This document shows positions 8,478 through 16,470 of a DNA stretch of 64,000 nucleotides, in pieces. The translations under genes and the position numbers were made by a program. This DNA comes from Thalassovita sp. (lineage in GTDB: Bacteria; Pseudomonadota; Alphaproteobacteria; Rhodobacterales; Rhodobacteraceae). Positions within the stretch are counted from its first letter, which is position 1; each line of letters begins with the position of its first letter. The DNA is taken from NCBI GenBank assembly GCA_029212905.1, contig JARGPB010000011.1, forward strand, positions 73,600-137,599. Reading direction: 5' to 3'. The notes beneath the pieces were generated by a model. It was not told the origin of the DNA. It saw only the letters and a program-made list of their open reading frames with translations, and did no database searches.

Positions 8478-8764
8478 GCCCGTTCCTCCAATGCGGCGTC
8501 GCCAGCGGCCATCGCCTCCAGTGTTTCCTGCGCCTCGCCCAGACCCCGCAAGGCCTCCAAGGTTGCAGCGGCTTCGGCTTCGTCGATCTCGGCCATGGCA
8601 AAGCCCACATGGATCAGCGCCCATTTGCCCACGACGTCAGACAGCGTACCGGTGGCAATCGGGGCCACGTTGACCTCGCGGCGCACGCCGGACACTTCGG
8701 CCATGGCCATCATGCGGGCTTCGTCTGTGATGGCCACGATCTGGCCAGGGATGCCTAGGCACAT
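8474..8764 (-). CDS. hypC: Hydrogenase maturation chaperone HypC
   Basis: A 96-residue HypC/HybG/HupF family protein starting MCLGIPGQI. The essential Cys2 binds the iron being assembled on HypD and later contacts the hydrogenase large-subunit precursor. It overlaps hypD by ATGA and lies three bases after hupR. A second family member, hupF, is found at 14300-14620. Confidence 0.95.
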   Translation of the reverse strand: MCLGIPGQIVAITDEARMMAMAEVSGVRREVNVAPIATGTLSDVVGKWALIHVGFAMAEIDEAEAAATLEALRGLGEAQETLEAMAAGDAALEERA

Positions 8765-8767
8765 GGG

Positions 8768-10249
8768 TTAGTCCTCCTCGGGTGTCAGCGCGGGTTTGCC
8801 CGGTTCGGCGATCCCGTAGCGTTCGATTTTCGCGCGCAGGCCCACGCGGGACAGGCCCAGTTCGTTCGCGGCGCGGCTTTTGTTCCATTTCAGGCGGGTC
8901 AGAGTCTCGCGCAGAATGCGCATCTCGATCTCCTCGACACGGGTTTTCAGCGTACCCTCGCCCTCTAACACCATGTCCACCGGGGTGACGCCGGGCGCAT
9001 CCGAAGGCGCAGCCTGCAGGATATGCCGCGAGATCAGCTCCGGCCCCAACAGCGTATCCTGGCTAAATACCAACATGCGGATCATTTCGTTTTCCAGCTC
9101 GCGCAGGTTGCCGGGCCAATCGTAATTTTCCAGAAACTGGATCGAGTCATCCGACAGGCCGTAAACCTGCTTGCCATGGGCCGAGGCGGCTTCGAACAGC
9201 AAGTGTTGCGCCAGTATCGACAGGTCCTCCAGCCGTTTTCGCAGGGGCGGAACTGTCATCGTGGTCTTGGCCAATGCGAAATACAGATCGCCCCGGAATC
9301 GGCCTTCGGCTACGTCCAGCCGCAGATCGCGGGACGCGCCCGCCAGCAGGCGCACATCGGTGCGGATGACCTCGTGACTGCCTAGCGGGCGAAAGGCGCC
9401 TTCGGTCGCGACCTTGACCAGAGCCAGCTGCATCTTGGGCGACAGATCTGCGATCCCGTTCAGGAACAAAGTGCCGCGATCCGCCTTTTGCAACAGGCCG
9501 GGTTTGTTCGATTGCACACCGGGGACAGCCCCGCGCCGAGCTCCGAACAGCTCTAGCTCTAGGATGTCGTCATCCACACCGATGCAGTTGATTTCGTGGA
9601 ACGGCCGGTCGGACCGGAGCGAGCTGTAATGCATCGCCCGCGCCAGGTCGGTCTTGCCGGTGCCAGCCTCGCCGGTGATCAACACAGAGACGTCGAAACT
9701 CGCGAATTGACGGGCCTGCGCAATCACTGCGTTCATGGGTGAATTCGGCCCCCGCAACACGTTCTCGAATCCCAGCCCCTCGCGCAGGGCCTTGCGTTTC
9801 TCGTCCAGCTTGGTCTCGACTGACCGTGAAAGGTATCGCATTTCCAGCGACATACGGTCGTGTTCGCGGTTCAGTCGGAACAGGTCCGAGGCGTTTTTGG
9901 CGGTCATTACCAGCAGATCAGGATGCCAGGGCTTGGTCAGAAACTGGTAAATTCCCGCCTGATTGATGGCCGCGATCATGTCATTGGTTTCGGTATAGCC
10001 GGTGATGATGATCCGCACGGTTTCGGGCCAGCGGTCCCGCACCTCTGTCAGAAATTCGACCCCCGTCCGCCCCGGCATCCGCTGATCGCAAAAGATCACC
10101 TGAACAAAGTGCTCCTCCATCAGGGCCGCCGCTTCATCGGCGTTGCGAGCGATCAGACAGTCGAAATCGTCCTCCAGAGCCATGCGCATCGAGCTCAACG
10201 AGTGCTCCTCGTCATCGATCAGCAGGATGGTGGGGGGCGTGTCAGGCAT
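8768..10249 (-). CDS. hupR: Hydrogenase response regulator HupR (NtrC family, degenerate AAA+)
   Basis: A 493-residue response regulator with receiver domain (phospho-acceptor Asp55, Lys106), AAA+ domain (about 165-400) and C-terminal Fis-type helix-turn-helix (about 450-485). In R. capsulatus HupR is the partner of kinase HupT and activates hupSL in its unphosphorylated form with sigma-70 polymerase. The sequence here fits that. Walker A is present (GEAGTGKT, 193-200), but the sigma-54 contact loop reads GAVPGV (240-245) instead of GAFTGA, and Walker B reads LFLNGI instead of LFLDEI. Its start overlaps the hypB stop by one base (TAATG). Confidence 0.94.
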   Translation of the reverse strand: MPDTPPTILLIDDEEHSLSSMRMALEDDFDCLIARNADEAAALMEEHFVQVIFCDQRMPGRTGVEFLTEVRDRWPETVRIIITGYTETNDMIAAINQAGIYQFLTKPWHPDLLVMTAKNASDLFRLNREHDRMSLEMRYLSRSVETKLDEKRKALREGLGFENVLRGPNSPMNAVIAQARQFASFDVSVLITGEAGTGKTDLARAMHYSSLRSDRPFHEINCIGVDDDILELELFGARRGAVPGVQSNKPGLLQKADRGTLFLNGIADLSPKMQLALVKVATEGAFRPLGSHEVIRTDVRLLAGASRDLRLDVAEGRFRGDLYFALAKTTMTVPPLRKRLEDLSILAQHLLFEAASAHGKQVYGLSDDSIQFLENYDWPGNLRELENEMIRMLVFSQDTLLGPELISRHILQAAPSDAPGVTPVDMVLEGEGTLKTRVEEIEMRILRETLTRLKWNKSRAANELGLSRVGLRAKIERYGIAEPGKPALTPEED

Positions 10250-11079
10250 TATTCCGCGGCCTCCTCGGCCTGTTTGGCGGCCAGATTACTGCGCAGCCAG
10301 CCCAGCCAGTCCGCCATGCCTTCGCCCGTGCGCGCGCTCAGCCGGATGATTTCGATGCCGGGATTCACGCGCCGCAGGTTTTCCTCGTACAGGTCCAGAT
10401 CGACGTCACAATGCGGCGCCAGATCGACCTTGTTCAGCAAAGCGATCCGAGAGGCCGTGAACATGTCGGGATATTTCAGCGGTTTATCCTCACCCTCGGT
10501 CACGGACAGGATCGCGACCTTGCAGTCTTCGCCCAGATCGAACCCAGCAGGGCAGACCAGGTTGCCGACGTTTTCCACGAACAGGAACGAGCCCTGCCGC
10601 ATCGGCAGGTGCTCCATCGCGTGGCCCACCATATGGCCATCCAGATGGCAGCCCTTGCCGGTGTTGACCTGCACGGCGGCAGCGCCGGTGGCGCGGATGC
10701 GTTCGGCGTCATTCGCCGTCTGCTGGTCCCCCTCGATCACCGCCAGAGGCGTGTCGCCAAGCGCCTCGATGGTCTTGCACAACAGCGTGGTTTTCCCTGA
10801 TCCGGGCGAGGACACCAGGTTAATCGCGAACATCCCGCGATCTTTCAAAACGGCGCGGTTCGCGTCCGCGTATCGGTCGTTCTTGGCCAGAATATCCGTC
10901 TCGATCTCGATCAAACGGTCCTGAGACATCCCCGGCACCTCGACCCCAGCGGGGCCATGGCCAAAATGAATGTCGTGAGAATGGCCATGGTGATGGTGGT
11001 GGCCATGGGAATGACCATGATCATGAGAATGGCTGTGCCCCTCGACCGAGCTGTCACCGCATCCGCAAACTGTACACAT
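10249..11079 (-). CDS. hypB: Hydrogenase nickel-incorporation GTPase HypB, His-rich
   Basis: A 276-residue SIMIBI-class GTPase that delivers nickel to the hydrogenase large subunit with HypA. The N-terminus begins MCTVCGCG, the high-affinity CxxCGC nickel motif. It is followed by a histidine-rich tract with 15 His between residues 15 and 41, typical of nickel-storing HypB proteins. The P-loop SPGSGKTTL starts at residue 91. It is directly downstream of hypA: the hypA stop and the hypB start share one base. The hypB stop shares one base with the hupR start. Confidence 0.96.
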   Translation of the reverse strand: MCTVCGCGDSSVEGHSHSHDHGHSHGHHHHHGHSHDIHFGHGPAGVEVPGMSQDRLIEIETDILAKNDRYADANRAVLKDRGMFAINLVSSPGSGKTTLLCKTIEALGDTPLAVIEGDQQTANDAERIRATGAAAVQVNTGKGCHLDGHMVGHAMEHLPMRQGSFLFVENVGNLVCPAGFDLGEDCKVAILSVTEGEDKPLKYPDMFTASRIALLNKVDLAPHCDVDLDLYEENLRRVNPGIEIIRLSARTGEGMADWLGWLRSNLAAKQAEEAAE

Positions 11080-11420
11080 CAGATTACCTCCAGATCTTTG
11101 ATCCGCATTTCATCGCCCCCAACGGGCATCAGTTTTCCGCCACCGCAGTCCGGACAGGGGTCCAGACGGTGGGCGATCTCGACTTCTTTGACGCAGTCAT
11201 AGCACATGGCCCGACCGGGCAGGTCCAGCATCTCCAGCCGGGCACCCTCGGCCACACTGCCGCGCATCACCACGTCAAAAGCAAATTCCAGCGCCGGTTT
11301 TTCGACGCCCGCGAAACGGCCAATTTCGACACGCACGCATTTCACCGCCTTGATGGTATGGGCACGGGCCTGATCTTCGATCACCTGGCGAATGCCCTCA
11401 CACAGCGACATCTCATGCAT
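11079..11420 (-). CDS. hypA: Hydrogenase nickel-incorporation protein HypA
   Basis: A 113-residue HypA/HybF protein. His2 (MHEMSL) is the nickel ligand of the family. The zinc domain has two CxxC pairs, Cys73/Cys76 and Cys89/Cys92. It works with HypB to insert nickel into HupL and probably HupV. The gene overlaps the end of hupK by eight bases. Confidence 0.95.
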   Translation of the reverse strand: MHEMSLCEGIRQVIEDQARAHTIKAVKCVRVEIGRFAGVEKPALEFAFDVVMRGSVAEGARLEMLDLPGRAMCYDCVKEVEIAHRLDPCPDCGGGKLMPVGGDEMRIKDLEVI

Positions 11421-12249
11421 CGGATTGCGCCTTTTTCAGTTCGACGGGGCAGCAGGGGTCCAAAATAGCCAACAGCTTTGATCCCAGCGCCAGGTCCGTC
11501 AGGGTGGTCAATGATGACTCTAAGACCCCCCCGCTGGCAAGCATATGATCAGTTGGTGTCACCCGGTGGAAAGCATCCACCCGGCCGCTCTGCACCACAG
11601 CGCGTACCGCATACGTCCCGCGCGCCGCCGGAACGATCACGCCGCGCTCAGCCAGAACAACGCCGGGCAGCCAACCGCGACGCAAGCGCTGCAATTCAAC
11701 CAAGCGCGCCACCACACGCCACAAAGGACCGCGCCCATACTGTGCTTCTACGTGCAGCATCACGGGATGATCTGCGACACGGGCCGCAACCGAGTTTTCC
11801 AAAGCCTGCGCGATGAATACCGAAGCGGTCTCTGGCAACGGCAACCGCCGGGCCACAGCCTGCCCAGGGGGAAATGCGGCAATGATGCAATTCAACAGAT
11901 CAGCCATCCGGGACCCCGACCCCAGCAGCATTTCAAACGCGTCAGGCGTGGCAGGGAAAACGGTGGGCGCCTCCCCTGCCGACAGCCCGAACGCCAGAGG
12001 AAGCAACACACCCAGCTTCATCTCGTGTTCGCGCTGAATTTCGTTCGCGACCTCGGCCTTGTCCTGTGCGCTGATCGGCAACCCCAAGGCCCCACGCACC
12101 GCCACCTGCTGCGCCGCGCGACACAGATTGAACAAGCGCGGCAGTAGGTCCGCCACCTCCTCGACCGGTTTTCCCAGCACCAAAGCCGCGACCGGCAAGG
12201 CCGGTGGGCTATGGGCGATCAGGCGCCGGGACAGGGGGTGATCCAACAT
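11413..12249 (-). CDS. hupK: Hydrogenase accessory protein HupK (HoxV-like)
   Basis: A 278-residue protein at the hupK position of the Rhodobacter gene order. HupK/HoxV proteins are distant relatives of the hydrogenase large subunit and are thought to act as a scaffold when the Fe(CN)2CO group is passed on. Remnants of large-subunit cysteine motifs are visible: LFNLCRAAQ at 39-47 (compare RICGxC) and DPCCPVEL at 264-271 (compare DPCxxCxxH). Assignment rests mainly on position and these remnants; overall sequence is poorly conserved in this family. Confidence 0.85.
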   Translation of the reverse strand: MLDHPLSRRLIAHSPPALPVAALVLGKPVEEVADLLPRLFNLCRAAQQVAVRGALGLPISAQDKAEVANEIQREHEMKLGVLLPLAFGLSAGEAPTVFPATPDAFEMLLGSGSRMADLLNCIIAAFPPGQAVARRLPLPETASVFIAQALENSVAARVADHPVMLHVEAQYGRGPLWRVVARLVELQRLRRGWLPGVVLAERGVIVPAARGTYAVRAVVQSGRVDAFHRVTPTDHMLASGGVLESSLTTLTDLALGSKLLAILDPCCPVELKKAQSDA

Positions 12250-12253
12250 GATG

Positions 12254-13051
12254 TCAGCTTTCGCTTATGCCGGCAGTGATGACCTGCCGCCGCGAGGGCA
12301 CAACGGGGATTTCTGGCTCTTCGGCCTCGGCCTCGGCCTCAGTCGCTTCGATTTCGGCGATTTCCGCCTCACGCGTGGCGCGAATATCTGCCTGACGATC
12401 CGTTTCAGCGCGATGCTCTTCTTCAAACAGGGCCTGCATCACCGCATTGGCCACATCAACGGCCTGCGCCTGGGTTTTGAACTCGCCCATCGGCGAAAAC
12501 AAAGAGCACGCCTTGTACCCACCAACCATATCGCGCGTGTTGTGGATGAATTCATAGATGCCTGACGGGAATGCGATGTCCTCTTTTTCGCCCGCCTGCA
12601 AACCGGACCAATCCTCGTCCTCGGAGGGCAACATCACAAGGTTCATGAACCACGGGCTGATCAGCACACCCAACGGACGACCATTCAGCATCTGCCAGCC
12701 CACGGCCTGCACGTGCAGCACCTTGTTCACCATTGGCACGTCCCGCATTTTGCCGTGCCAGACCTCGGTAAAGTCAGTTTCCAGCAGCTCGGTCTTGGTG
12801 CGAATTTTCTGCGCCTCCAGCACATCGTCTGCGCCGGGATCTTCGGACACAAGGAACTGTTCCTTGGGGGCATCGCAGTTCGGACACGACCAATCGTCGG
12901 GTAATTCCAGAAACGGCGTGCCCGGCAGAACCTGTCGGGTATCATCGCCCTCGGCCGGATCATATGGAGTCCAGCAGATTTTGCATTCCATGATTGCACG
13001 CGGGCTGATCTTGTCATTTGCGCCCAGGAACGAACCTTCGAAACCGCTCAT
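12254..13051 (-). CDS. hupJ: HupJ: rubredoxin-HybE fusion hydrogenase assembly protein
   Basis: A 265-residue two-domain protein. Residues 20-68 are a rubredoxin with MECKICWTPYDP and WSCPNC (Cys23, 26, 56, 59). Residues 95-210 are a HybE/HupJ chaperone domain (VNKVLHVQAVGWQ, LGVLISPWFMNLVMLP), which in relatives escorts the hydrogenase subunits during assembly and Tat export. The last 40 residues are a Glu/Ala-rich tail. In rhizobia the two parts are separate genes (hupI, hupJ); the fused form is the Rhodobacter arrangement. It starts within the hupH stop (ATGA overlap). Confidence 0.92.
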   Translation of the reverse strand: MSGFEGSFLGANDKISPRAIMECKICWTPYDPAEGDDTRQVLPGTPFLELPDDWSCPNCDAPKEQFLVSEDPGADDVLEAQKIRTKTELLETDFTEVWHGKMRDVPMVNKVLHVQAVGWQMLNGRPLGVLISPWFMNLVMLPSEDEDWSGLQAGEKEDIAFPSGIYEFIHNTRDMVGGYKACSLFSPMGEFKTQAQAVDVANAVMQALFEEEHRAETDRQADIRATREAEIAEIEATEAEAEAEEPEIPVVPSRRQVITAGISES

Positions 13052-13887
13052 CGGATTGCCTCCAGGACTTCGCAGATACGTTCAGCGCTGTCGGACAAGT
13101 CTTCGGGCGCGGCCAGGGCCACCTCGGGCAGGCGGGTGACTTCGAACGTGTCCAAAATCAGCGTGTCCATCGAGTTAAAGAACTGCACCCGCCAGACATG
13201 CGCCTGTCCGGTCGCGCTGATCCGGCAATTCCCATAGCCGCGCGACAGAATATCAACCGAGCCTTTCCCCAGCGCGTCATCCAGCCATTCCAGGTCCGGT
13301 TCGGTATGTGGCAGCAAGGACAGGTTGATTACGTGCAGCTCGGCCTCGGGGGAATAGGCGGCGGATTTATCCATCAGTTCGACCAACAGCGGCGGGGCAT
13401 TGACCACGCCGGCAGGTTTCGGCGCCAAGGCCCCCAGCGCGGGTTTGCGCGCCTCGAACGCGCGATCAATCGCCATCTGCGGAACTGGCCCGATTTCGAC
13501 CGTATCGACGCCTGCTCCCAACAGCGACCAGACCCCGGCGAAAACGCTTTCTTGTGCCGCGATCGCCGGAATCCCGTGCATTTTGACCGAGACCTCGCCC
13601 TGCCCCAGCGTTTCGGAAATCAGGGCCCGGTTGGCCGTATCAAGGTTGGACAGGTCCAGCGTTTCATTCGCGGCCCCTTGTGCGACACGCGCGCAGGCCG
13701 CTGACATTTGCGCCAACAGGGCCAGCGCGGGGGCCAGTTCGACGACAGCTTCGACCTCGGGGATGTGGGTTGAATAGGCGCGCATATCCTGGGGCATCGG
13801 CAGGTATTCCAGCGCCTTGTCGTCCTCATCCAGCGGTTGCGATCCCGGACCGTAACCCGTTGGAGGCATGTGAAAATTACTAACCAT
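13048..13887 (-). CDS. hupH: Hydrogenase expression/formation protein HupH
   Basis: A 279-residue member of the HupH/HyaF family, whose members help assemble the small subunit and its iron-sulfur clusters under oxygen. A proline-rich, acidic N-terminus (MPPTGYGPGSQPLDEDDK) precedes the conserved C-terminal half, where VDILSRGYGNCRISATGQ is readable near 205-222. It is followed by hupJ with a 4-base overlap and preceded by hupG at 12 bases. Confidence 0.9.
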   Translation of the reverse strand: MVSNFHMPPTGYGPGSQPLDEDDKALEYLPMPQDMRAYSTHIPEVEAVVELAPALALLAQMSAACARVAQGAANETLDLSNLDTANRALISETLGQGEVSVKMHGIPAIAAQESVFAGVWSLLGAGVDTVEIGPVPQMAIDRAFEARKPALGALAPKPAGVVNAPPLLVELMDKSAAYSPEAELHVINLSLLPHTEPDLEWLDDALGKGSVDILSRGYGNCRISATGQAHVWRVQFFNSMDTLILDTFEVTRLPEVALAAPEDLSDSAERICEVLEAIR

Positions 13888-13899
13888 TGCGTTCTCTCC

Positions 13900-14283
13900 T
13901 CATTCCGCAGCGACGGGCTGCGCCAGGATCTGATTGATCCGGGCAATATATTCGTCCCAATCACGCACGCGCGGGATCGCCCCGATCATCTGCCCATCAC
14001 GGTAGAAAATCAGGCTGGGGGTTTTCAGAACGCGGGTTTCCTCGCGCAGGCGGGTTTCGATCTCAGTGCCCACGACGGCGCAGTCGAACCGACCTTGGAA
14101 CGCCATCTTCAGCTCGGGAAGGATGACGGCGACATCGGCGGTTTCCAGATTCCGCTTGGGGTCGCCAGGTACGAACAAGGCGTGGACGCCGGGCTGGGCG
14201 GTGAACGCGGCCAGCGCGTCCCAATCGACCAGATCGGGCCAGCTCATTTCGTCCGTCAGACGGGTAATCAGGGGATGAGTCAT
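13900..14283 (-). CDS. hupG: Hydrogenase accessory protein HupG (HyaE-like thioredoxin fold)
   Basis: A 127-residue thioredoxin-fold protein of the HupG/HyaE family, which chaperones the Tat-exported small subunit. The fold is visible in LFVPGDPKRN, VILPELKMAFQGRFDCAVV and TPSLIFYRDGQMIG; no redox CxxC is present, as is normal for this family. The ATG at 14283 was preferred to a frame extension of 34 codons because it gives the family length and puts a purine-rich AAAGAGA a few bases before the start. Confidence 0.9.
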   Translation of the reverse strand: MTHPLITRLTDEMSWPDLVDWDALAAFTAQPGVHALFVPGDPKRNLETADVAVILPELKMAFQGRFDCAVVGTEIETRLREETRVLKTPSLIFYRDGQMIGAIPRVRDWDEYIARINQILAQPVAAE

Positions 14284-14299
14284 CTGGGGTCTCTTTCGG

Positions 14300-14620
14300 T
14301 TAAGCTGTGGAGTCGCCGGCATCAAGCGCGGCCTGCAAATGTGGGGGAAGCTGCGGTGTCCGGGCATCGAGATCGGCAAACGCATCGCCCAGATCCCCGC
14401 CCTGCATCAACGAGCGCAACCCGTCCAAGGCAGCAGAAATCTTGGCGGCCTCGTCCGCGTTGATCACCTCGCGGGCGGTGCCCAGAAAGGTCAGAACCCA
14501 GGCACCGGGGGCCACCGGGCCGGTCAGCGACAGGTCGATCAGAGCCGTTTCGCGCCCGTCAGTGGCCTGCGCAGCGATCCCCTCAACGCTGAGAATCTGC
14601 ATGGGAACACCTAGACACAT
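14300..14620 (-). CDS. hupF: HupF, HypC-family hydrogenase chaperone
   Basis: A 106-residue HypC paralogue beginning MCLGVPMQI, with the conserved Cys2. HupF proteins bind the large-subunit precursor during maturation and have been linked to protection under oxygen in rhizobia. It has a longer tail than HypC and lies three bases after hupD. Confidence 0.93.
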   Translation of the reverse strand: MCLGVPMQILSVEGIAAQATDGRETALIDLSLTGPVAPGAWVLTFLGTAREVINADEAAKISAALDGLRSLMQGGDLGDAFADLDARTPQLPPHLQAALDAGDSTA

Positions 14621-14623
14621 GAC

Positions 14624-15232
14624 CTAGGCCTCTTCGGGAAAGAAGCGGGCGTCGCCGGTCCGGCAGGCCTCGTCTTCGCTGGGGCGGCCGTCCTCATAGG
14701 CACCGCGCAGGATCGAGGGATCCGCCAAGAGGCTGTCATCGCCCTTGCCAGCGCGGGCGTGAATGCCGCGCGCCGCCAGATAGTCCAGCGCGACCCTGAT
14801 TGACGGGTCAATCTGCGCCGAAACGACGTCCCGCAGACCACCGCCATAATCCTCCAGCTCTTCGGGTTGGCAGCCGATCAACAGCAGGGTTTCGGGGCAA
14901 TAGCCCATCAACTGTGCCGTGGCGATCACGTCCTGAAACCCGGTCTGGTGCAGGCTCATCTTCTTGGCCCCCATAAAGGCTGGGACCTCATCGTTTTCGA
15001 CAATTTTCAGGGTACCAGGCTCCAGCCCGTAATCAACCGCGTCGAACACAACCAGAATGTCGGCCTCTTCCAGAAAAGGCAGCAGATACAGGCCCTGCGT
15101 TCCCCCATCCAGCAGGCGTACATTGTCGTCAAAGGCGTGGTGGTTGGCCAAGGTCTCGACGCAGCGCACGCCAAAGCCCTCGTCGGCCCAAAGCACGTTC
15201 CCAATACCCAGGATCAGAACCCGTGTTGTCAT
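14624..15232 (-). CDS. hupD: Hydrogenase maturation endopeptidase HupD
   Basis: A 202-residue M52-family protease that cuts the C-terminal extension off the nickel-loaded HupL. The N-terminus VLILGIGNVLWADEGFGVR contains the metal-binding Glu18. Further expected nickel contacts lie in VVFDAVDYG and in MSLHQTGF. The start is the ATG at 15232, preceded by GGGAGGAAG on the minus strand. The likely substrate is HupL, which has a 15-residue extension; HupV has none. Confidence 0.95.
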   Translation of the reverse strand: MTTRVLILGIGNVLWADEGFGVRCVETLANHHAFDDNVRLLDGGTQGLYLLPFLEEADILVVFDAVDYGLEPGTLKIVENDEVPAFMGAKKMSLHQTGFQDVIATAQLMGYCPETLLLIGCQPEELEDYGGGLRDVVSAQIDPSIRVALDYLAARGIHARAGKGDDSLLADPSILRGAYEDGRPSEDEACRTGDARFFPEEA

Positions 15233-15450
15233 TTGCTTCCTCCCTAGCTGCAGCGCGGCAAAGTGATTTCCGCTTGTGGCTGAAGGTGACAATAACCTTT
15301 TCATGCATTCGAAATGAGATTTTTAAGGAATGGTGAAAAATTACTCATCATATTGAAAACTATTAAAAATATTGAATACCGCCGCATACCGCAGCCCCAA
15401 AACTGGAAAGAATTCAGACACTCTTGCAAAAAAGTGGAAATACAAAAGCA
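15233..15450. other. AT-rich non-coding segment before hupD
   Basis: Between hupD and the terminator behind hupC lies a stretch that is strikingly AT-rich for this window, especially 15305-15385. On the minus strand it contains two TTCAATAT copies and several A/T tracts. No convincing gene is present. It is a plausible promoter and leader for the hupD-hypE accessory run, but no -35/-10 pair can be named with confidence. Confidence 0.5.
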
Positions 15451-15479
15451 AAAAGGCGGATGCCCCGCACCCGCCTTTT
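15451..15479 (-). terminator. Rho-independent terminator after hupC
   Basis: AAAAGGCGG (15451-15459) and CCGCCTTTT (15471-15479) form a 9-bp perfect stem. Inside it GTGC and GCAT can pair with one G-U, leaving a GGG loop. Read on the minus strand it lies 22 bases after the hupC stop and runs into five T residues. Confidence 0.8.
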
Positions 15480-15500
15480 CGATTGTCTTGGTTGGCGGGT

Positions 15501-16277
15501 TTACTCCACCCGGTCATCCTTGAACGTCCGATGACCTGAAATCATGGTCGAGACCATCGACTGGCGGCTCATGATGTCCTCGCGGATCGCTGCATAGATA
15601 TGGATAATCATGAAGACGATGATCGCCCACATCCCCAGATGATGCACCGAATGCAGAATCTGCGTATTGCCAACCAGCCCGATCAGCCAGCCCATCACCA
15701 AATCCGGCAAACTGCCCTGGCCCGTGCCCTCGGCATACAAGGCCCAGCCCGTCAGCAACATGAATGTGATCCCAAGCGTCATGAAGAAGAACATCGCGAT
15801 CTGCGCCAGAGGGTTGTGCCCTACGTATTTCTTGGGCTCTTTCTCTAGGAACAGGTACCAACGCAGCTCAAAGATCACCTCTTTCCACCAATGAGCATTC
15901 AGGACCGGAACATAGAACATCTGCCTGGCGTGATGGTTCCCAACGATCGCCCAGTAAATGCGCCCGAAGAACCCGACCGTCAGAACCTGAGCCGCGGCGA
16001 AATGGGCAAAACGTATATAGCCCATGACGAACTGATGCGTGGCTTCGGCGATCTGCATCGAAGGAAGCGGCGAGGCAATGAACCACCCCGTCACAATCAG
16101 GATCACGATGGCCAGCGCATTCACCCAATGCCAGATGCGCACCGGAACCTCGTATACATAAACCGAGGTCCGGCGGCGGACACTGTCAATGTCAGCAGCC
16201 GTAGCATCCCCCGTTAGCCGCGCCGCCCGAAGCGGTTCGGGCCCATCACGGTTGGGCGTGTGAATGGTATCCGACAT
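15501..16277 (-). CDS. hupC: Ni/Fe-hydrogenase b-type cytochrome subunit HupC
   Basis: A 258-residue membrane cytochrome b that anchors HupSL at the periplasmic face and passes H2 electrons to quinone. Four transmembrane segments are visible, starting with HWVNALAIVILIVTGWFIAS after a cytosolic N-terminus and the conserved VYVYEVPVRIWHW. Histidines in the first, second and fourth helices (for example VHHLGMW) are candidate haem ligands. It is followed by a terminator. A 59-residue membrane protein gene separates it from hupL. Confidence 0.95.
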   Translation of the reverse strand: MSDTIHTPNRDGPEPLRAARLTGDATAADIDSVRRRTSVYVYEVPVRIWHWVNALAIVILIVTGWFIASPLPSMQIAEATHQFVMGYIRFAHFAAAQVLTVGFFGRIYWAIVGNHHARQMFYVPVLNAHWWKEVIFELRWYLFLEKEPKKYVGHNPLAQIAMFFFMTLGITFMLLTGWALYAEGTGQGSLPDLVMGWLIGLVGNTQILHSVHHLGMWAIIVFMIIHIYAAIREDIMSRQSMVSTMISGHRTFKDDRVE

Positions 16278-16280
16278 GGC

Positions 16281-16460
16281 TCAACCCTCGCTGCGGCGAT
16301 GCTGAACCAGCCAGACCCCAACTGCGGCGCCCACCAGCACCAGACCGATCAGGGTATGCGAGAGGGCGTGCCCCTCGGTGCCGGTGGCCACCACCGGGTG
16401 ACCTGGGTGGGCCGCGGCCGCAGAAGCGGTTACGAAGAGTGCGATTGTTACGTTTTTCAT
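16281..16460 (-). CDS. Small His-containing membrane protein between hupL and hupC
   Basis: A 59-residue open frame not recognised from any hup gene named in the standard order. It starts MKNVTIALFV and has a short signal-like hydrophobic stretch ending ASAAAA at residue 17. A polar His-rich segment follows (HPGHP at 18-22, then GHALSH at 30-35), and then one transmembrane helix at about 36-52 (TLIGLVLVGAAVGVWLV) with a basic tail QHRRSEG. It begins ten bases after the hupL stop and ends three bases before the hupC start, so it is part of the hupSLC transcript. GAGGAGAGACAC precedes the ATG. The spacing, ribosome site and coherent topology argue for a real gene; function unknown. Confidence 0.72.
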   Translation of the reverse strand: MKNVTIALFVTASAAAAHPGHPVVATGTEGHALSHTLIGLVLVGAAVGVWLVQHRRSEG

Positions 16461-16470
16461 GTGTCTCTCC

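Noticed and set aside
15314..15523. 69-codon plus-strand frame in the hupC-hupD gap
   Set aside because: It crosses the hupC terminator and the end of hupC, has no ribosome site and no recognisable content.
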